A stretch of 64,000 nucleotides of DNA, taken from Cichorium intybus (Eukaryota; Streptophyta; Magnoliopsida; Asterales; Asteraceae). Under the pieces are notes generated by a model, which worked only from the letters and a program-made list of their open reading frames with translations, searched no databases and was not told the DNA's origin. Shown here piece by piece: positions 51,301 to 62,099 of this stretch (positions are counted from its first letter, which is position 1; every line of letters starts with the position of its first letter). Where the stretch lies: positions 127,102,819 through 127,166,818 of the forward strand of contig CM042009.1 of assembly GCA_023525715.1 (NCBI GenBank), written 5' to 3'. A program made the translations under genes and the position numbers.

Positions 51301-52328
51301 AAGCTAGTGGGAGCATTGTCATAATCCTAGTATTATATGTAGATGACATACTTTTATTTGGAAATGACATCCCAACCTTAAAAGGTGTCAAAGCGTTCCT
51401 TGAGAGTTGTTTCTCAATGAAGGATCTAGGGGAAGCTGCTTATGTATTAGGCATAAAGATCTATAGAGATAGATCTAAGAGACTTATTGGTCTTAGCCAA
51501 AGTGTATATATTGATAAAATCTTGAAAAGGTTCAAGATGCAAGACTCCAAAAGAGGATTCTTGCCAATGCCTCATGGCACCATCCTAAGCAAGTCTCAGT
51601 GCCCAAACTCTAGGACTGAACTTGAAAGGATGAAACATGTCCCATATGCTTCGGCAATTGGGTCCATCATGTATGCCATGTTATGCACTAGGCCCGACGT
51701 CTCATGTGCCTTAAGTATGACTAGTAGGTATCAACAGAACCCAGGTGAAGCCCACTGGACTGCTGTAAAGAACATTCTTAAATACTTGAGAAGAACTAAA
51801 GATATGTTCTTAGTTTATGGCGGTTTGGAAGAAAGCTTAAAGGTAAAGGGTTACACTGACGCAAGCTTCCAAACAGATAGGGATGATTCAAAATCTCAAT
51901 CTGGGTATGTCTTTATTTTAAATGGAGGAGCCGTGTCTTGGAAGAGTTCCAAACAAGAAGTGATTGCACAATCCACTACAGAATCTGAATATGTTGCTGC
52001 TTCGGAAGCTGCTCAAGAAGCTGTCTGGATGAGAAAGTTCATAGAAGATCTAGGGGTTGTTCCTTCCATTCGGGACCCTATAGAAATCTTCTGTGACAAT
52101 CTAGGTGCTATAGCTCAAGCAAAGGAACCTAGATTGCATCAAAAAACCAAACACATTCACCGAAGGTATAACTACATTAGACATGAAGTTAAGAATGGTG
52201 AAATTAGTATTCACAAGGTTCATACAGATCAAAATTTGGCAGACCCATTCACGAAACCTTTACCCCAAACTAAGCATGAAAGTCATGCTAAGGGTATAGG
52301 ACTCCGTTTTTCTAATGAATGGATTTGA
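48306..52328 (+). CDS. Ty1-copia gag-pol polyprotein, 1340 aa, intact
   Basis: Domains in order, with rough residues: gag (1-250), CCHC zinc knuckle CFECGKAGHWKRNC (265-279), aspartic protease WVFDTGCGTHIC (313-324), gag-pre-integrase YLWHCRLGHINKNRI (453-468), integrase with the DDE residues in IIHTDVCGPF (about 511), LRSDRGGEY (about 577) and QHNGVSERRNRT (about 610), reverse transcriptase with LYVDDILLFGND (about 1010), and RNase H with GYTDASFQTD, TTESEYVAA and CDNLGAIAQAKEP (1182-1275). Length and order are typical. The ATG at 48306 is the first in frame and lies 1.9 kb from the primer site. No stop or frameshift is seen and catalytic residues are present. Gag and pol are fused, so translation gives one polyprotein. 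The lineage was not assigned. Confidence 0.97.
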   Translation: MAPNNNTHSAPNKTSLRSLLEGEKLNHTNFLDWYRSVRIVLKQEKKEYVLNEPLTEEPPATPKPAHDAWLKKMDDSIDASCLMLATMIPDLQKDLENHSAYDMINQLKEMFQQLARTERFETVRAFHACKMEEGQSVSSYVLKMKSHIDHLARLGVVMPEELATDLILNSLTKSFDPFVMNYNMNGLNKTIPELHGMLITGEKSLPKKTTQVLMIKEGGTKRTRPEHPTNSKGKGKAKAFKGKGKKVVQPSHPPKKKAKVAKDETCFECGKAGHWKRNCPTYLAELKKKKAGEGTSGIYVIDLELYNLSPNTWVFDTGCGTHICNMLQGFKRSRRLKANEVVLRVGNNARVAVDSIGSFNLLLPNGLCVTLLNVYYVPSLTRNIISVAKLRQCGFDLSFNNDDICVYKNNVFYFEARPLNGIYEVNLDEKTNNGSLYHTFTKKPKFDLSQTYLWHCRLGHINKNRISQLQKSGLLKANENDSFDICESCLHGKMTKAPFSGTNERAKDLLGIIHTDVCGPFKPMTRYGERYFITFTDDFSRFGYVYLMKHKHEAFEMFKTFQSEVENQLNKTIKVLRSDRGGEYLSTNFMDHCKTCGIVSQLTPPGTPQHNGVSERRNRTLLDMVRSMMSRSTLPLSFWGYVIQTAARLLNMAPTKKVDKTPYEIWHGRVPSLSYLKVWGCEAYVRQEASNKLEPRSTKCIFVGYPKDCLGYYFYNPIENKIFISRKAEFLENKFLTEEASGRFVELEELQEPQPDTQEVESSIQQEIVEPEQTVDQEQIVTQGVRKSGRVRIEPERYGYLLMEEECYTIDSDEPVNYQSAISDPESDKWLEAMNTEMQSMHDNQVWNLVNLPTNCKTVGNKWVFKKKIDVDGNVHTFKARLVAKGYSQTHSIDYDETFSPVAMIKSIRILFAIAAYYDYEIWQMDVKTAFLNGYLLEDVYMEQPEGFVDPRHPNKVCKLKRSIYGLKQASRTWNIRFDEKITSFGFIKNEDDSCVYKKASGSIVIILVLYVDDILLFGNDIPTLKGVKAFLESCFSMKDLGEAAYVLGIKIYRDRSKRLIGLSQSVYIDKILKRFKMQDSKRGFLPMPHGTILSKSQCPNSRTELERMKHVPYASAIGSIMYAMLCTRPDVSCALSMTSRYQQNPGEAHWTAVKNILKYLRRTKDMFLVYGGLEESLKVKGYTDASFQTDRDDSKSQSGYVFILNGGAVSWKSSKQEVIAQSTTESEYVAASEAAQEAVWMRKFIEDLGVVPSIRDPIEIFCDNLGAIAQAKEPRLHQKTKHIHRRYNYIRHEVKNGEISIHKVHTDQNLADPFTKPLPQTKHESHAKGIGLRFSNEWI

Positions 52329-53096
52329 TTTGTGTTTAATGTTTTATGAATATGAACTTATGTAAACGACAAGAATTATGTAATATATGTGACATGATGT
52401 TTCATTCATAATTTTGTGTTTTATTAGCATGTTTAATCCTTGAATAATTTGATTATTCTAAACGTCCATAGTCGATCATAGTTGTGGGAGCAATTATGAA
52501 GTAAGACTAATATGAATTGGATTGGTTGACTTTTATGGGTAAAAGTAGCAAAAGGTTGCAACCAAATTCATAGGTACTTGTTAGTGAACAAGTATTGGAC
52601 TTGACCCGTTTCAAGATCACTCCATGGATCATCATCATAAGTGATTCTTGAATAAAGGTATTATCATTGTATCCTTTGACCTGAGATACATATTTGGGAC
52701 TCAAGTGTAGAGTGTACTATGCTTTGATGTGGTTCACTGTTGTTCTTGAAATACAGACAACCATAAAGGCCATATTCATGCATAGTACTAACTATATGAG
52801 AGGCGTATGTAGTCAAGACGGGATTTGTTCCTCTTATGTGTTGAGAGTTAGACATCTAAGGCGCCTGTTTGAAAGTTGAACATAAAATGAGAATGATTAA
52901 GATCCATGTCTCATGTTCAACAAGATGTCTGTGACAAAGGGATAATTGATAGATAACCTTATACATCAATTAGAGCCTCGTGTTTTCTGAAGAATTGAAT
53001 GTTGTTGAATGGCACAATGTCATGTGTTATTGGGGGCAGTAAAATGTTGCTAGACGTTTACCACTGTCTATATCATTCTGTGATGCAACCTTGTGC

Positions 53097-53107
53097 AAGT
53101 GGGAGAT
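53097..53107 (+). other. Polypurine tract of the intact copia
   Basis: AAGTGGGAGAT directly before the 3' LTR; primes plus-strand synthesis. The 52329-53096 stretch before it is untranslated. Confidence 0.88.
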
Positions 53108-54187
53108 TGTTAGTTCTATATGCTCAAGGATGATCATAAAATGATATTACTAGTAATACATGATCCTATAGGGTCACACCAACAACAAGTTTGACACCAA
53201 TTGATCATTTAGAACGTTAAATTTGATTTAACGTCAAATGATACTAAACTTGCAATTTAATCTTGTAGGTTATTATTATTTAAGGTAAATAATAATAAAT
53301 ACAAAATTAAAGGTTGATTAGTAATTCATATGTGATGAATTAATTAAGTATAACAATTAAGTTGTTTAAATTGTTAAACGATTTAATTGATTTATAAATA
53401 AGCCTTTTATTTAATTTAATTGGTAAATTAAATAAAATATATATATATTGTTATATATATATATATATATGTATATATATAATTATACAATTAAGATTGT
53501 ATATTTAGATGGTTTATTTATATATATAATTATGGGTTAAATGTTATCCCATTTAAGAAATAAGAAGATATATTATTTATAAACTTATAATTATATAAGT
53601 TTTATAAATAATAAAAAAACTAACTAGCACTACACATGATCATCCATATTTTAAGCCATGATGGGAGACATAACAACATGCATTGAGTTGTAAAACTAGT
53701 GGAAGATGCTAGCTTTTGTTTATAGAAAACACATGGGTCTTTCCTTTCCAACTAATGCATGTGCTTTCTTCTTTTTGGTGGGATAAATGGCCGATCATGT
53801 GAATGGGTTAGTAAGCATCTTTGGTATCTTAAAATCAGCCAAAGACTCTCCCTATAGGCCTAAGCAAAATCGTTTTTGCTAAGTAGTAGAAAAGAGAAGA
53901 AAAGGGTTTTCATCTTGCAAGTTGTGGAACTAGCATTTAAGTGTGTTCAAGCTTGTGGTGGATCAACTATAGAGGGATTCTAATTTGATTCCTAGCTATC
54001 AAAATCATCCAAACCAAACCAAGAACAAAAAGGTTATGATCTTGAACTTAATCTATGTTTGTTCTTCATCTTATCTCTACATGCATGTAGCATGATCCTC
54101 TTGGAATGAAACTTGTGTTCATGATTTTATGCTTCCGTTGCAAACTCTAGTTTTTGAAACTAACTACATGAACCTTGATTTCCAACA
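53108..54187 (+). repeat. 3' LTR of the intact copia (1080 bp)
   Basis: Same sequence as 45310-46394 apart from shorter TA runs (two places) and one A fewer in an A-run near 53614. Confidence 0.95.
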
Positions 54188-57142
54188 GATCCTAGTCCGG
54201 ACAACTGACTCTCATTGCTTTCTTTGCTTTAGTTCTTATCTCATTACTTTCTTCATTTCATCTCAAATTGGTCAAATATATACACAAATTTCAAAACAAG
54301 CTTAAACTTTAAAACTCTTTGACTCATACTCTCAAAAATTTCTTTGAAACTAACTTCAATATCTTTAGCTCTCATGTGGAGCTTCTTTCAAAAACTTTAC
54401 AAACTACACTGCTTTAAAATCTGCTTAAAAACACTTAGCTCTTGTGTAGAGCTACTTTTCAAAACTGTTTCTAAACTTTAATATTTAAAAGTATTTGGAA
54501 AATCTCATTGTCTGAAAATATCATTTGCTATGTACTAGAAAAATCCTCATAAACTCACCTTGGTTTAGCTATAAACCACTATGCTTCTCGTACACCTTTT
54601 CCCTTTCCGTGCTCAACTGTATTTGAAGCACCTCCTACACATATATCATATATATTTAATTAATAAATAAATACATATTACAACTGACTCTATAACTTAA
54701 GAGTCTCATATGGCGCAACTTCAGGTCATAACAAGTGTATAACCCTTAATAAACTCATTTTACAATTTTCCCGAAATATGCGTATTTTACTACAGTACCC
54801 TCGGGAGGTCGTATTTCAGTTCCGACAATTTTCCATGAAGTCTTAGGCCATAATAGACCTATGTTCGAAATTTGAGGTCAAACGGACAAGTTTAGGACTA
54901 AATCTCAAAATCCAATTTCACTTGGCAGGAGACTCATTGCAAAAACTGCATTTTAGAGCATGGCGCAAGGTCGCGTCGCGACCCTAGGGTGGATCGCGTC
55001 GCGATCTCAAAGTATATTGCTATTTCTGGCTTGAACAGGGGAGCACGACTCGTGCTCTTGCTAGTGTAAAAAGGCACGACTCGTGCCTATGCTGTAGGCT
55101 TGATTTTCAGTCTGATTTTTAAGCTGCAGACCTCTATTTTTATCTATTAAGCACTTAATACTTAACTTAATCTTTTTACTATCATTCCATGACTAAAACC
55201 TTCACTTTACATCAGGTTTTAACCCATGGAATCACTGATCCCAACTTCAATTTCTTAAAAACCCGTTTTTTTAATATTTTCACCAAAAATCCAACTTTTT
55301 GAAATTAATCACTTAGGGATGTCTTAATACATCATAAGTGATTCTTTGGACTTAACAAAACCATAAAAATCAGTCTTGATCATACAAACCCGTGAATTAG
55401 AGTTCTTGAGCCCAAATCATTATTTTCTTGACTTTCAACATGTTCAATGGTTAGAACATGTTTACTTGATGATTTTGAACAAGATGATTTCATTAGAATC
55501 ATAATTTCTGGAAAATCAGAAGTCAAGACTCAACTCCCGTTCAAGATTTTGAGTTTAGAACTTGGAAATCTTACCTCTTGGAGCTTGGAATCACCGATTC
55601 CAAGTGTTTTCCTTTGATTCCTTTGCAAAGCTGCTAGAACTCTTACTCCTCCCGTACTCTCTCGCTCTCTCCCGAATCTTCTACTGCCTTCTGGAGAATG
55701 AGAGTTGGATAACTCTCATATATATATAATTAATTTATATAAAATAGTTACATTTTAGCCCCTAACCTTCCAACTTCTTTACAAAAATGGTCCTAAGGCC
55801 CATAATCTTGCAAACAAAGTTCCATTAATTACCAACTTAACATTTTCTTAACATTTTGGTCATTTTCATGTCAAATGACCATTTTGCCCTTTTTGGTCAA
55901 GTTTCACTATTCACGCGGTAAAATTCCAAATTTTACTTAAACTTTTATTTCTTACATTCTTATTTCACAAACCACATATTATTTTACATAATGGTCTATA
56001 ATATGACAAAAGACCATTTTACCCTTTTTACAACTTTTCGCGGGTTCTCACAATAATCAAGAAAGAGAGAAGACTCAACTGATCCGTAGCTAAAAAAAAG
56101 TAAAGGAAATGCCGGTGAAAATCCCCCGAACTTCCTAATATCAAACATCTCATCAAATAAGGTTTCCATCCTTAAAACTTCTAACCATAATCAAACTAAG
56201 GTTTTTCTAGAGTTTTGACCTTAGAAGTCAACTGCCCAAAGATCAAGTCAACCAGGTTAACAAAAGTCAAACTATCAAAGTTAGCGTCAATAACTTCAAA
56301 GTTAGCAGCGCTAACCCACTGTACAATCAAAACTCCCATTAAGTGCTTGATGCATTAAGCCAGAAGCTCTAACTTTCCATAATCGACATTTACAATCCCT
56401 AGACTCATAAGAACATAAACTTTGCCAACTAATCATAGCCAAACAAGCTCATGGTAAAGGTAGCCCCATAATGGTGAGTATTAAGCACAAACCACATCCA
56501 AAATGATACAAAGACTAGGTTAGGGTTTATAACAAGGATTTCAAAAGCTAAAAGGAAGAATAACTCATCCGTTAGTTCCCTAATCCTACCCCTTTCCAAG
56601 ATATGGAACCATCATTGTCTCATAAAGCTCATGATAAAGACGTCATAACTCTATTTTCAAACAAATACTCAAGGAGACAGGGATTTGAACACTTACAATG
56701 GTCCAGAATAACAAGCAATCAGATCTCCTTCTCTACACAATCCTCCTTAGCACATTTGCTTCCTTCTTCTCTTCCAAAAACCTTCAAAACTTCAAGGAAT
56801 GAGACAAGAACATCAATGGAGGCTAGAAAGAGTATTTTAGGGTTTTCTCTAGGTTAGAATTGATAAATGGCGGTCCCCAATTGGGTTTTGATCACAAAAA
56901 CAGTCCAGATCCACAAAAATCATATTTTCCCACGTTAAGCGACAATTAGCGTCGCTAACTTCTAGTTAGTGTCGCTAATATCGATCGTGTAAGGCCACCA
57001 CTTAGGTTATCGACGCAAACTCACAATGCGGACCCAACCAAGTTAGTGTCACTAACTTCAAAGTTAGCGGCGCTAACCTCCTTTTTAAACAAATTTCAAA
57101 TTTTAAAATATTAATCCAAGGATACCCGGTCAAGGGCTATAC

Positions 57143-57250
<108 letters not shown>

Positions 57251-58151
57251 AAATTTATTATTTATCAACTAAAATAAAAAAATCAATCAATCAATTCTTC
57301 TTTTATTATTTATGAAAGAAACGAATTAAATAAAAGATATTATTTAATAATAATCCAATAAATGTGTTTGTTTAATTAATTAGATGTATTGAGTTTAATT
57401 TGGCTATTTTGAATTGATTTTAGAAAACTCATCCAACAGTGTAAGTATTGAAAGGTGATGGTTTATGAATAAGGAAATAAACAACATCATTTTAAACCTT
57501 ATTCCTTCCCATCCTAGCTCTTAAATCGGGCAAAAACTTTCAAGCCAAAGAAAAGGAGGCAACAACTTTGAAGCCAAAGAAAGGGAAAAATAACATTGAT
57601 TCAAGTTGGTGTTTAGTAGAGTTTCAGATCGGTTCGTGTAGATACACATTGGTGTAATCAATTGTGATTGTCATCTCCTACATCAATTATACATATGCAT
57701 CAAAGGTATAATGTTAAACATCATATGATTGTTAATTAATTATTCTTGTGTAATTGGATATTGTTTTAGAGTAATTAAAATTTTAAATCAGATTTTTTGT
57801 TGCATATGAATCCTTTAAACTGTTTTTCTAATTGATAGAATCCAACCATGGTATCATAGACACTTTAAGACAACATAGTTACTAAATTAATTTGTTTTGG
57901 TTGTTCTTGTTCTTCGTGTTCTTACTTTGAAATACTTTAATTTGTTCAAATTAGATTTTAAAGTTTAATTGATTTGATGTCATTTTATTTTTAGATAAAT
58001 ATATTTACATACACAATTACATTTATATTTCATAAACAAACCATTAAATTCGTTTCGTACAAAAATATGTGTTGGTCTTGCCAAATGGGACAGATAAAAA
58101 CCTATTTAATACTGATAGAATCAGAAATGGGCTGACAACTCAAAAGACTAA

Positions 58152-59245
58152 GGGTGCGTTTAGTTGCGGAAAACTTTTTTCCATTTTCCATTTTTCATTT
58201 TCAGAAAAATGAAATGAGTTTTCATTTTCAATTTTCAATTGAGAATTTAGAAAATTCGTTTAGATAAAACCAATTCCGTTTTCATTTTCTATTTTGGAAA
58301 AAAAGAAAATATGTTTAGATATATATTTTCTATCAATTTTCATTTTCCAATTTTTGTTATTTCAAATAACACACATACATCCCATCAACCCATCACGCCT
58401 AACCCTTACCCTACCCCATCCTACCTGGTGGGTGGTGGGGGTGGGTGGGTGGGTGGGTTGGTGGTGGGTGGGGTAGGGGTGGGTGGCGTGGGGTATGTGG
58501 TGTGGTGTGGTGGGTAGGGTAGGGTGAGGGTATGTGGTGTGGTGGGGTGAGGTTGGTGGGGTTGGCATGGGTGGAGGTGGTTGGGTGGTGTTTGTGGGTT
58601 TGGTGGGTGTAGGTGGTGGGTGGGTGGTGCGTTGTGTGGGGTAAGGTGGGGTGTAATGGGGTGGGTGGTGGGTGGTGGGATAGGGTGGGGTGTAGTAGGG
58701 TGAGTGGTGGGTGAGGTGGGGTAGGTGGGAGTGGTTGAGTGGGGATGAGGTAGGTGAAGTAGGGTGAGTAAGGTAGGGTGGGTGGTGGTGTGGCGACGGG
58801 ATGGGTGTAGGTGGTGGTGGGGTGGGTGGGGATGGGGTGTGGCGTGGTGAATGTTGTGGGGTAGGTGGGTGAGATAGGGTGAGGGTGGGGTAGGTGGGTG
58901 AGATGGGGTGGTGGTGGGTGGGGCGAGGTGGGTGGGGTTGGGGTGGGTAGAGGGTGGGGTGGGTGTAGTTGTAGTTGTGGGGTGTATGTGAGAATGAGTG
59001 TGTGTGTTTTTTTTATATTTTAGAAAAATTTTGGAAATAGAAAATTTTTCCAAATTCTTTAGAAAAATTGGAATTTTGGGTTTTCCAAAATATTCCAAAT
59101 TCTTTGTAATTTTGGAAAAATAAAAAATTTTCATTTTCTTTGAAATCTTTAGAAAAATTGCCAAACTAAACGCGTTTTCAGAATTCTCATTTTTCTTGAA
59201 AATGTTTTCCGGAAAATGGAGCAGTTTTCTGCAACTAAACGCACC
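58152..59245. mobile_element. PIF/Harbinger-like TIR element (1094 bp), TSD TAA
   Basis: The left end is GGGTGCGTTTAGTTGCGGAA then AACT; the right end read inward is GGTGCGTTTAGTTGCAGAAA then ACT, about 24 bp of near identity. TAA flanks both sides (58149-58151 and 59246-59248), as in Tourist/PIF elements. The subterminal parts are repeats of TTTTCATTTTCC-type words that can pair. The core is a G/T-rich minisatellite. No transposase. Confidence 0.8.
58424..58985 (+). repeat. G-rich minisatellite (GGGTGGGTGG-type), about 560 bp
   Basis: The plus strand is almost entirely G and T with some A: variations on GGTGGGTGGGG, GGGGTAGGTG and GTGGTGTGG. The complementary strand gives a spurious 247-codon Pro/Thr/His frame. 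Dense runs of three or more G make G-quadruplexes plausible. Confidence 0.9.
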
Positions 59246-59296
59246 TAAGACATCCTCGGTCCAAAAGCCATAGCATGCCCCACCTTGGCTTCCACC

Positions 59297-59591
59297 TAGA
59301 GGTGCACATAAATAACCGGTTTTTGAACGAAAAAAATATCGAAACCGGTTTTTTAATAACTGGGTTTCTATCCCATACCGAACTGTTTTTTACCCCGGTT
59401 TTTGTTCTGGTTAACCGAACCGAACCGGTTTAAAAACCGGAAAAAACCGGTCTAAAACTCAAATTCATTTAAAAAAACCAGCCAAAACCGAACCGGTTAT
59501 AACCGAAAACAATCTGACCCAAACCGGTTTTTTTAAAAATCGGTTTTTAAAAAAACCGAACCAGTTAATAACCGGCTTTTGTGCACCTCTA
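59297..59591. mobile_element. hAT-like MITE with AACCGGTT array (295 bp)
   Basis: The left end is TAGAGGTGCACATAAATAAC and the right end read inward is TAGAGGTGCACAAAAGCCGG. The interior is dominated by AACCGGTTTTT and its complement. Candidate 8-bp duplications CTTCCACC and CTTTCCCA match at only five of eight positions. Confidence 0.72.
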
Positions 59592-60564
59592 CTTTCCCAA
59601 GTCATTTAGGAGGAGCCACAAGCATACTTGGCCCTACAATTAAAAGGTGTAATATGTCACCTTTCAGCCCACCAACAACCAACCCCAAGAGGCAGAAATG
59701 ATCCAACAAAACACCATCACCCTTGGCCCAGTAGTGTCAATGAGTTGCGGCAGTATATGATCCAACTTCGTAATCTTTGTATATATCTTTTCAAGTTTAA
59801 AATGTTGGTCTTTTAGTTGTTTGACCAATATTATTTATTGATGGCTCAAAGAGTAATTTATAAGATTGAGTTTTAGAATATATTTTTATTTGATTTTATT
59901 TAAATGTGTATTATGCTGCTTGTTTTTATTTATGCTTACGTAATAGATTACAAACATAAAGAGTGTTTTAAGTTAAATAGTTTGTTTAAAACTTATTAGA
60001 TTTAAATGGTTTTAAATTTTATGTAAAATTTTCTAACTAAAACATGTTGAGGACTATAATATATGCATGTTAATGATCCGTAACCTTAATTTTTGTAAAT
60101 AATGGTAGCACACAAATTGTTACCATGAATTTAAATTTTGTTATCAAATAGTTGAAACAACTTGTAGGTACAATATAGACATGACTAAACCTAACCACTT
60201 GCCACCCAATGTGATTTATGGGCCCTTGTACCTAAGCAATAAATTAACATGTACTAAGTTGAATTATTTTAACTCGGACCCTGATCATACCTCCTAAGCA
60301 CAGAACAGGGAGGTGACTAAATATGAAATAAACATTTGTTTATTCTCCAACATCCCGTAAAAATCTAATAATTACATAGATATGCAATTGTTGATCGTCA
60401 CCTACTAATGAAACTTATTGTTGATAATTAACAAAGTATGACAATAAGACCAGGATATAGATCATAGCCTGTATAAAATTAAGTTTTTTTTATAGAACAT
60501 AAGGGTTATTAATTTATAAAGGATTTAATATTAAAAATACAAAAACCAAACTTTGTTTTATTTT
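59592..60564. other. Intergenic, no gene recognised
   Basis: AT-rich sequence between the MITE and a decayed copia remnant. Confidence 0.6.
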
Positions 60565-61990
60565 TCTAGATGTCAACCAATTAAATCTTTATTGGAGGAC
60601 ATGAAACTAAACATTGAGAACTTTGTATATTGGTATCTTACCATAGAGATAGTCCTCAAGTGCGAGAATAAATACATGTTCTCGAGAAACCACTTCCTTT
60701 ACACCATCCAATGATGGATCTGACCATCAAAATCTAAGCTTGAGTACAAAGTTTAATGGACAACATGAGATTGCTACCTTTATGGTATTTTGCATGAGCC
60801 CTAAGCTTAATAAGGATTTGCAAGGCTTTGAGACATTTATAGTCATCAAAAATCAAAAGAAAATGTTTTAATAGAATGAAGAAGTAAGTAAGAGAATCCC
60901 AAGTCAGAGTTTCATCTTATGCAAGCAAGTGAAGGGAATGATCTCTCTAGGTTAATAAGAGGTCGAATCTGAAAGAAGAAGGAAACAAGGTTGCTTTTCC
61001 ACCTAAGAAGAAAATGGCAAGCCTATAATAAGTTGTTAGTTGCTACCATTGTGCTGAAATCATAAAATAAAAAATGAATTGTCCTAACTACCTGTTTGGG
61101 CTAAAAGAAAGCAAAGTTGGATTGTGTGACAAGTCATGTATATACTTACCACTCTATATCATGGAATTGTATTTTTTTCATATGATATGTGGGCATTTGA
61201 TACATGTCGAACTCACATTTGTATTTATATGTAGGGATTTAGAATAAGGATGAAGAAGAATAGAGGTCAATTGGACTTATTCGTTCATAACAAGACAAAA
61301 AGCCATGTTGAAGCCATGAGCTAAAGTTACCAAGCAGTCTCATTCTTACTTTAGATTATTGTCATTATCGTGTGAGCATTATTGTATGAATTATTCTAGT
61401 TTGCTTATTGAGATATACTTGTTATAAACATGTTTTTTCTAATTGTGGTATTTTTGTTTATAGAAACAACTTTGTTTTCTTTTAATGATATTCCTAGTAA
61501 TGGTATTTATGAACTTATATAACAAATCAATATATATATTACGAATTTTAATAGATACAAGTATGACTTGAATCAAATGTATATGTCATTATCCTCTTGG
61601 ACACTTTAACAAGAATAAAATGTGTGAGGACCTTCTAGGACTCCCGTTAGAGATGAATATAGCTACTTCATATGTTCATTGATGACTTCATGTAAGTGAT
61701 GATATGATCAAGAGTTTCTAGACCATCTGTCAAATTGTGGGATTATCTCATGATTCACTCCAACTGAAACACCACAACATAAATGAGGTGTCTAAGAGAT
61801 GGAATAAGGCTTGATTGCATATGGTTTGATCTATGATGAGACTAACCATAGTTACTTTATCCATTTAAGGGTTATGCCTTAGAGTCTATTGCGCACATTC
61901 TCAACATGGTTCCAATCAAGAAGGTGATAATACATTATACGGTTTGTGGCATGGGTAGCAAGACATCCTTTATTTTAGGCCCAATTTGAA
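60565..61990 (+). pseudogene. Highly decayed copia gag-integrase remnant
   Basis: Short stretches in changing frames follow the order of the intact copia at 48306: a gag N-terminus-like piece (LEDMKLNIENFVYWYLTIEI, about 60590-60650), a zinc-knuckle-like CYHCAE...MNCPNY (about 61035-61090), a protease-like MWAFDTCRTHICIY (about 61187-61230), and integrase-like pieces around 61600-61960. Many stops and indels. LTRs were not identified. It appears to be an old relative of the same lineage. Confidence 0.7.
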
Positions 61991-62099
61991 AAATAGTAGT
62001 ATGCTTTTAGAATCATATTTTTAGTAAATAAGTTTCAAACATTTGAATAACCCATAAAATGTTCAAGGTAAATTTTTGAGCGATGTCATAATCAGAACA

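Larger units (their letters stand above)
45310..54187 (+). mobile_element. Intact Ty1-copia retrotransposon (8.88 kb), TSD GATCC
   Basis: 5' LTR 45310-46394, primer site, 1.9-kb leader, one uninterrupted gag-pol frame 48306-52328, 0.78-kb 3' untranslated part, polypurine tract and 3' LTR 53108-54187. GATCC is exact at 45305-45309 and 54188-54192. By eye the LTRs differ only in the lengths of two TA runs and one A run, which accounts exactly for the 5-bp length difference. All parts needed for transposition appear present, making it a candidate active element. Confidence 0.96.
42696..56052. mobile_element. Solo LTR (about 2.5 kb without inserts), TSD ATAAT
   Basis: It begins TGTAACACCCCTTTCTC and ends CGGGTTCTCACA. 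ATAAT is exact at 42691-42695 and 56053-56057. Own sequence is 42696-43243, 45179-45309 and 54193-56052; the rest is two later insertions. It has no internal domain, so it is a solo LTR left by LTR-LTR recombination. Near 54965-55010 it carries TCGCGTCGCGA words like those in the solo LTR at 33476. Probably Ty3-gypsy. Confidence 0.85.

Noticed and set aside
58421..59164. 247-codon Pro/Thr/His-rich frame on the minus strand
   Set aside because: It comes from the strand-biased G/T minisatellite; composition alone keeps it open.
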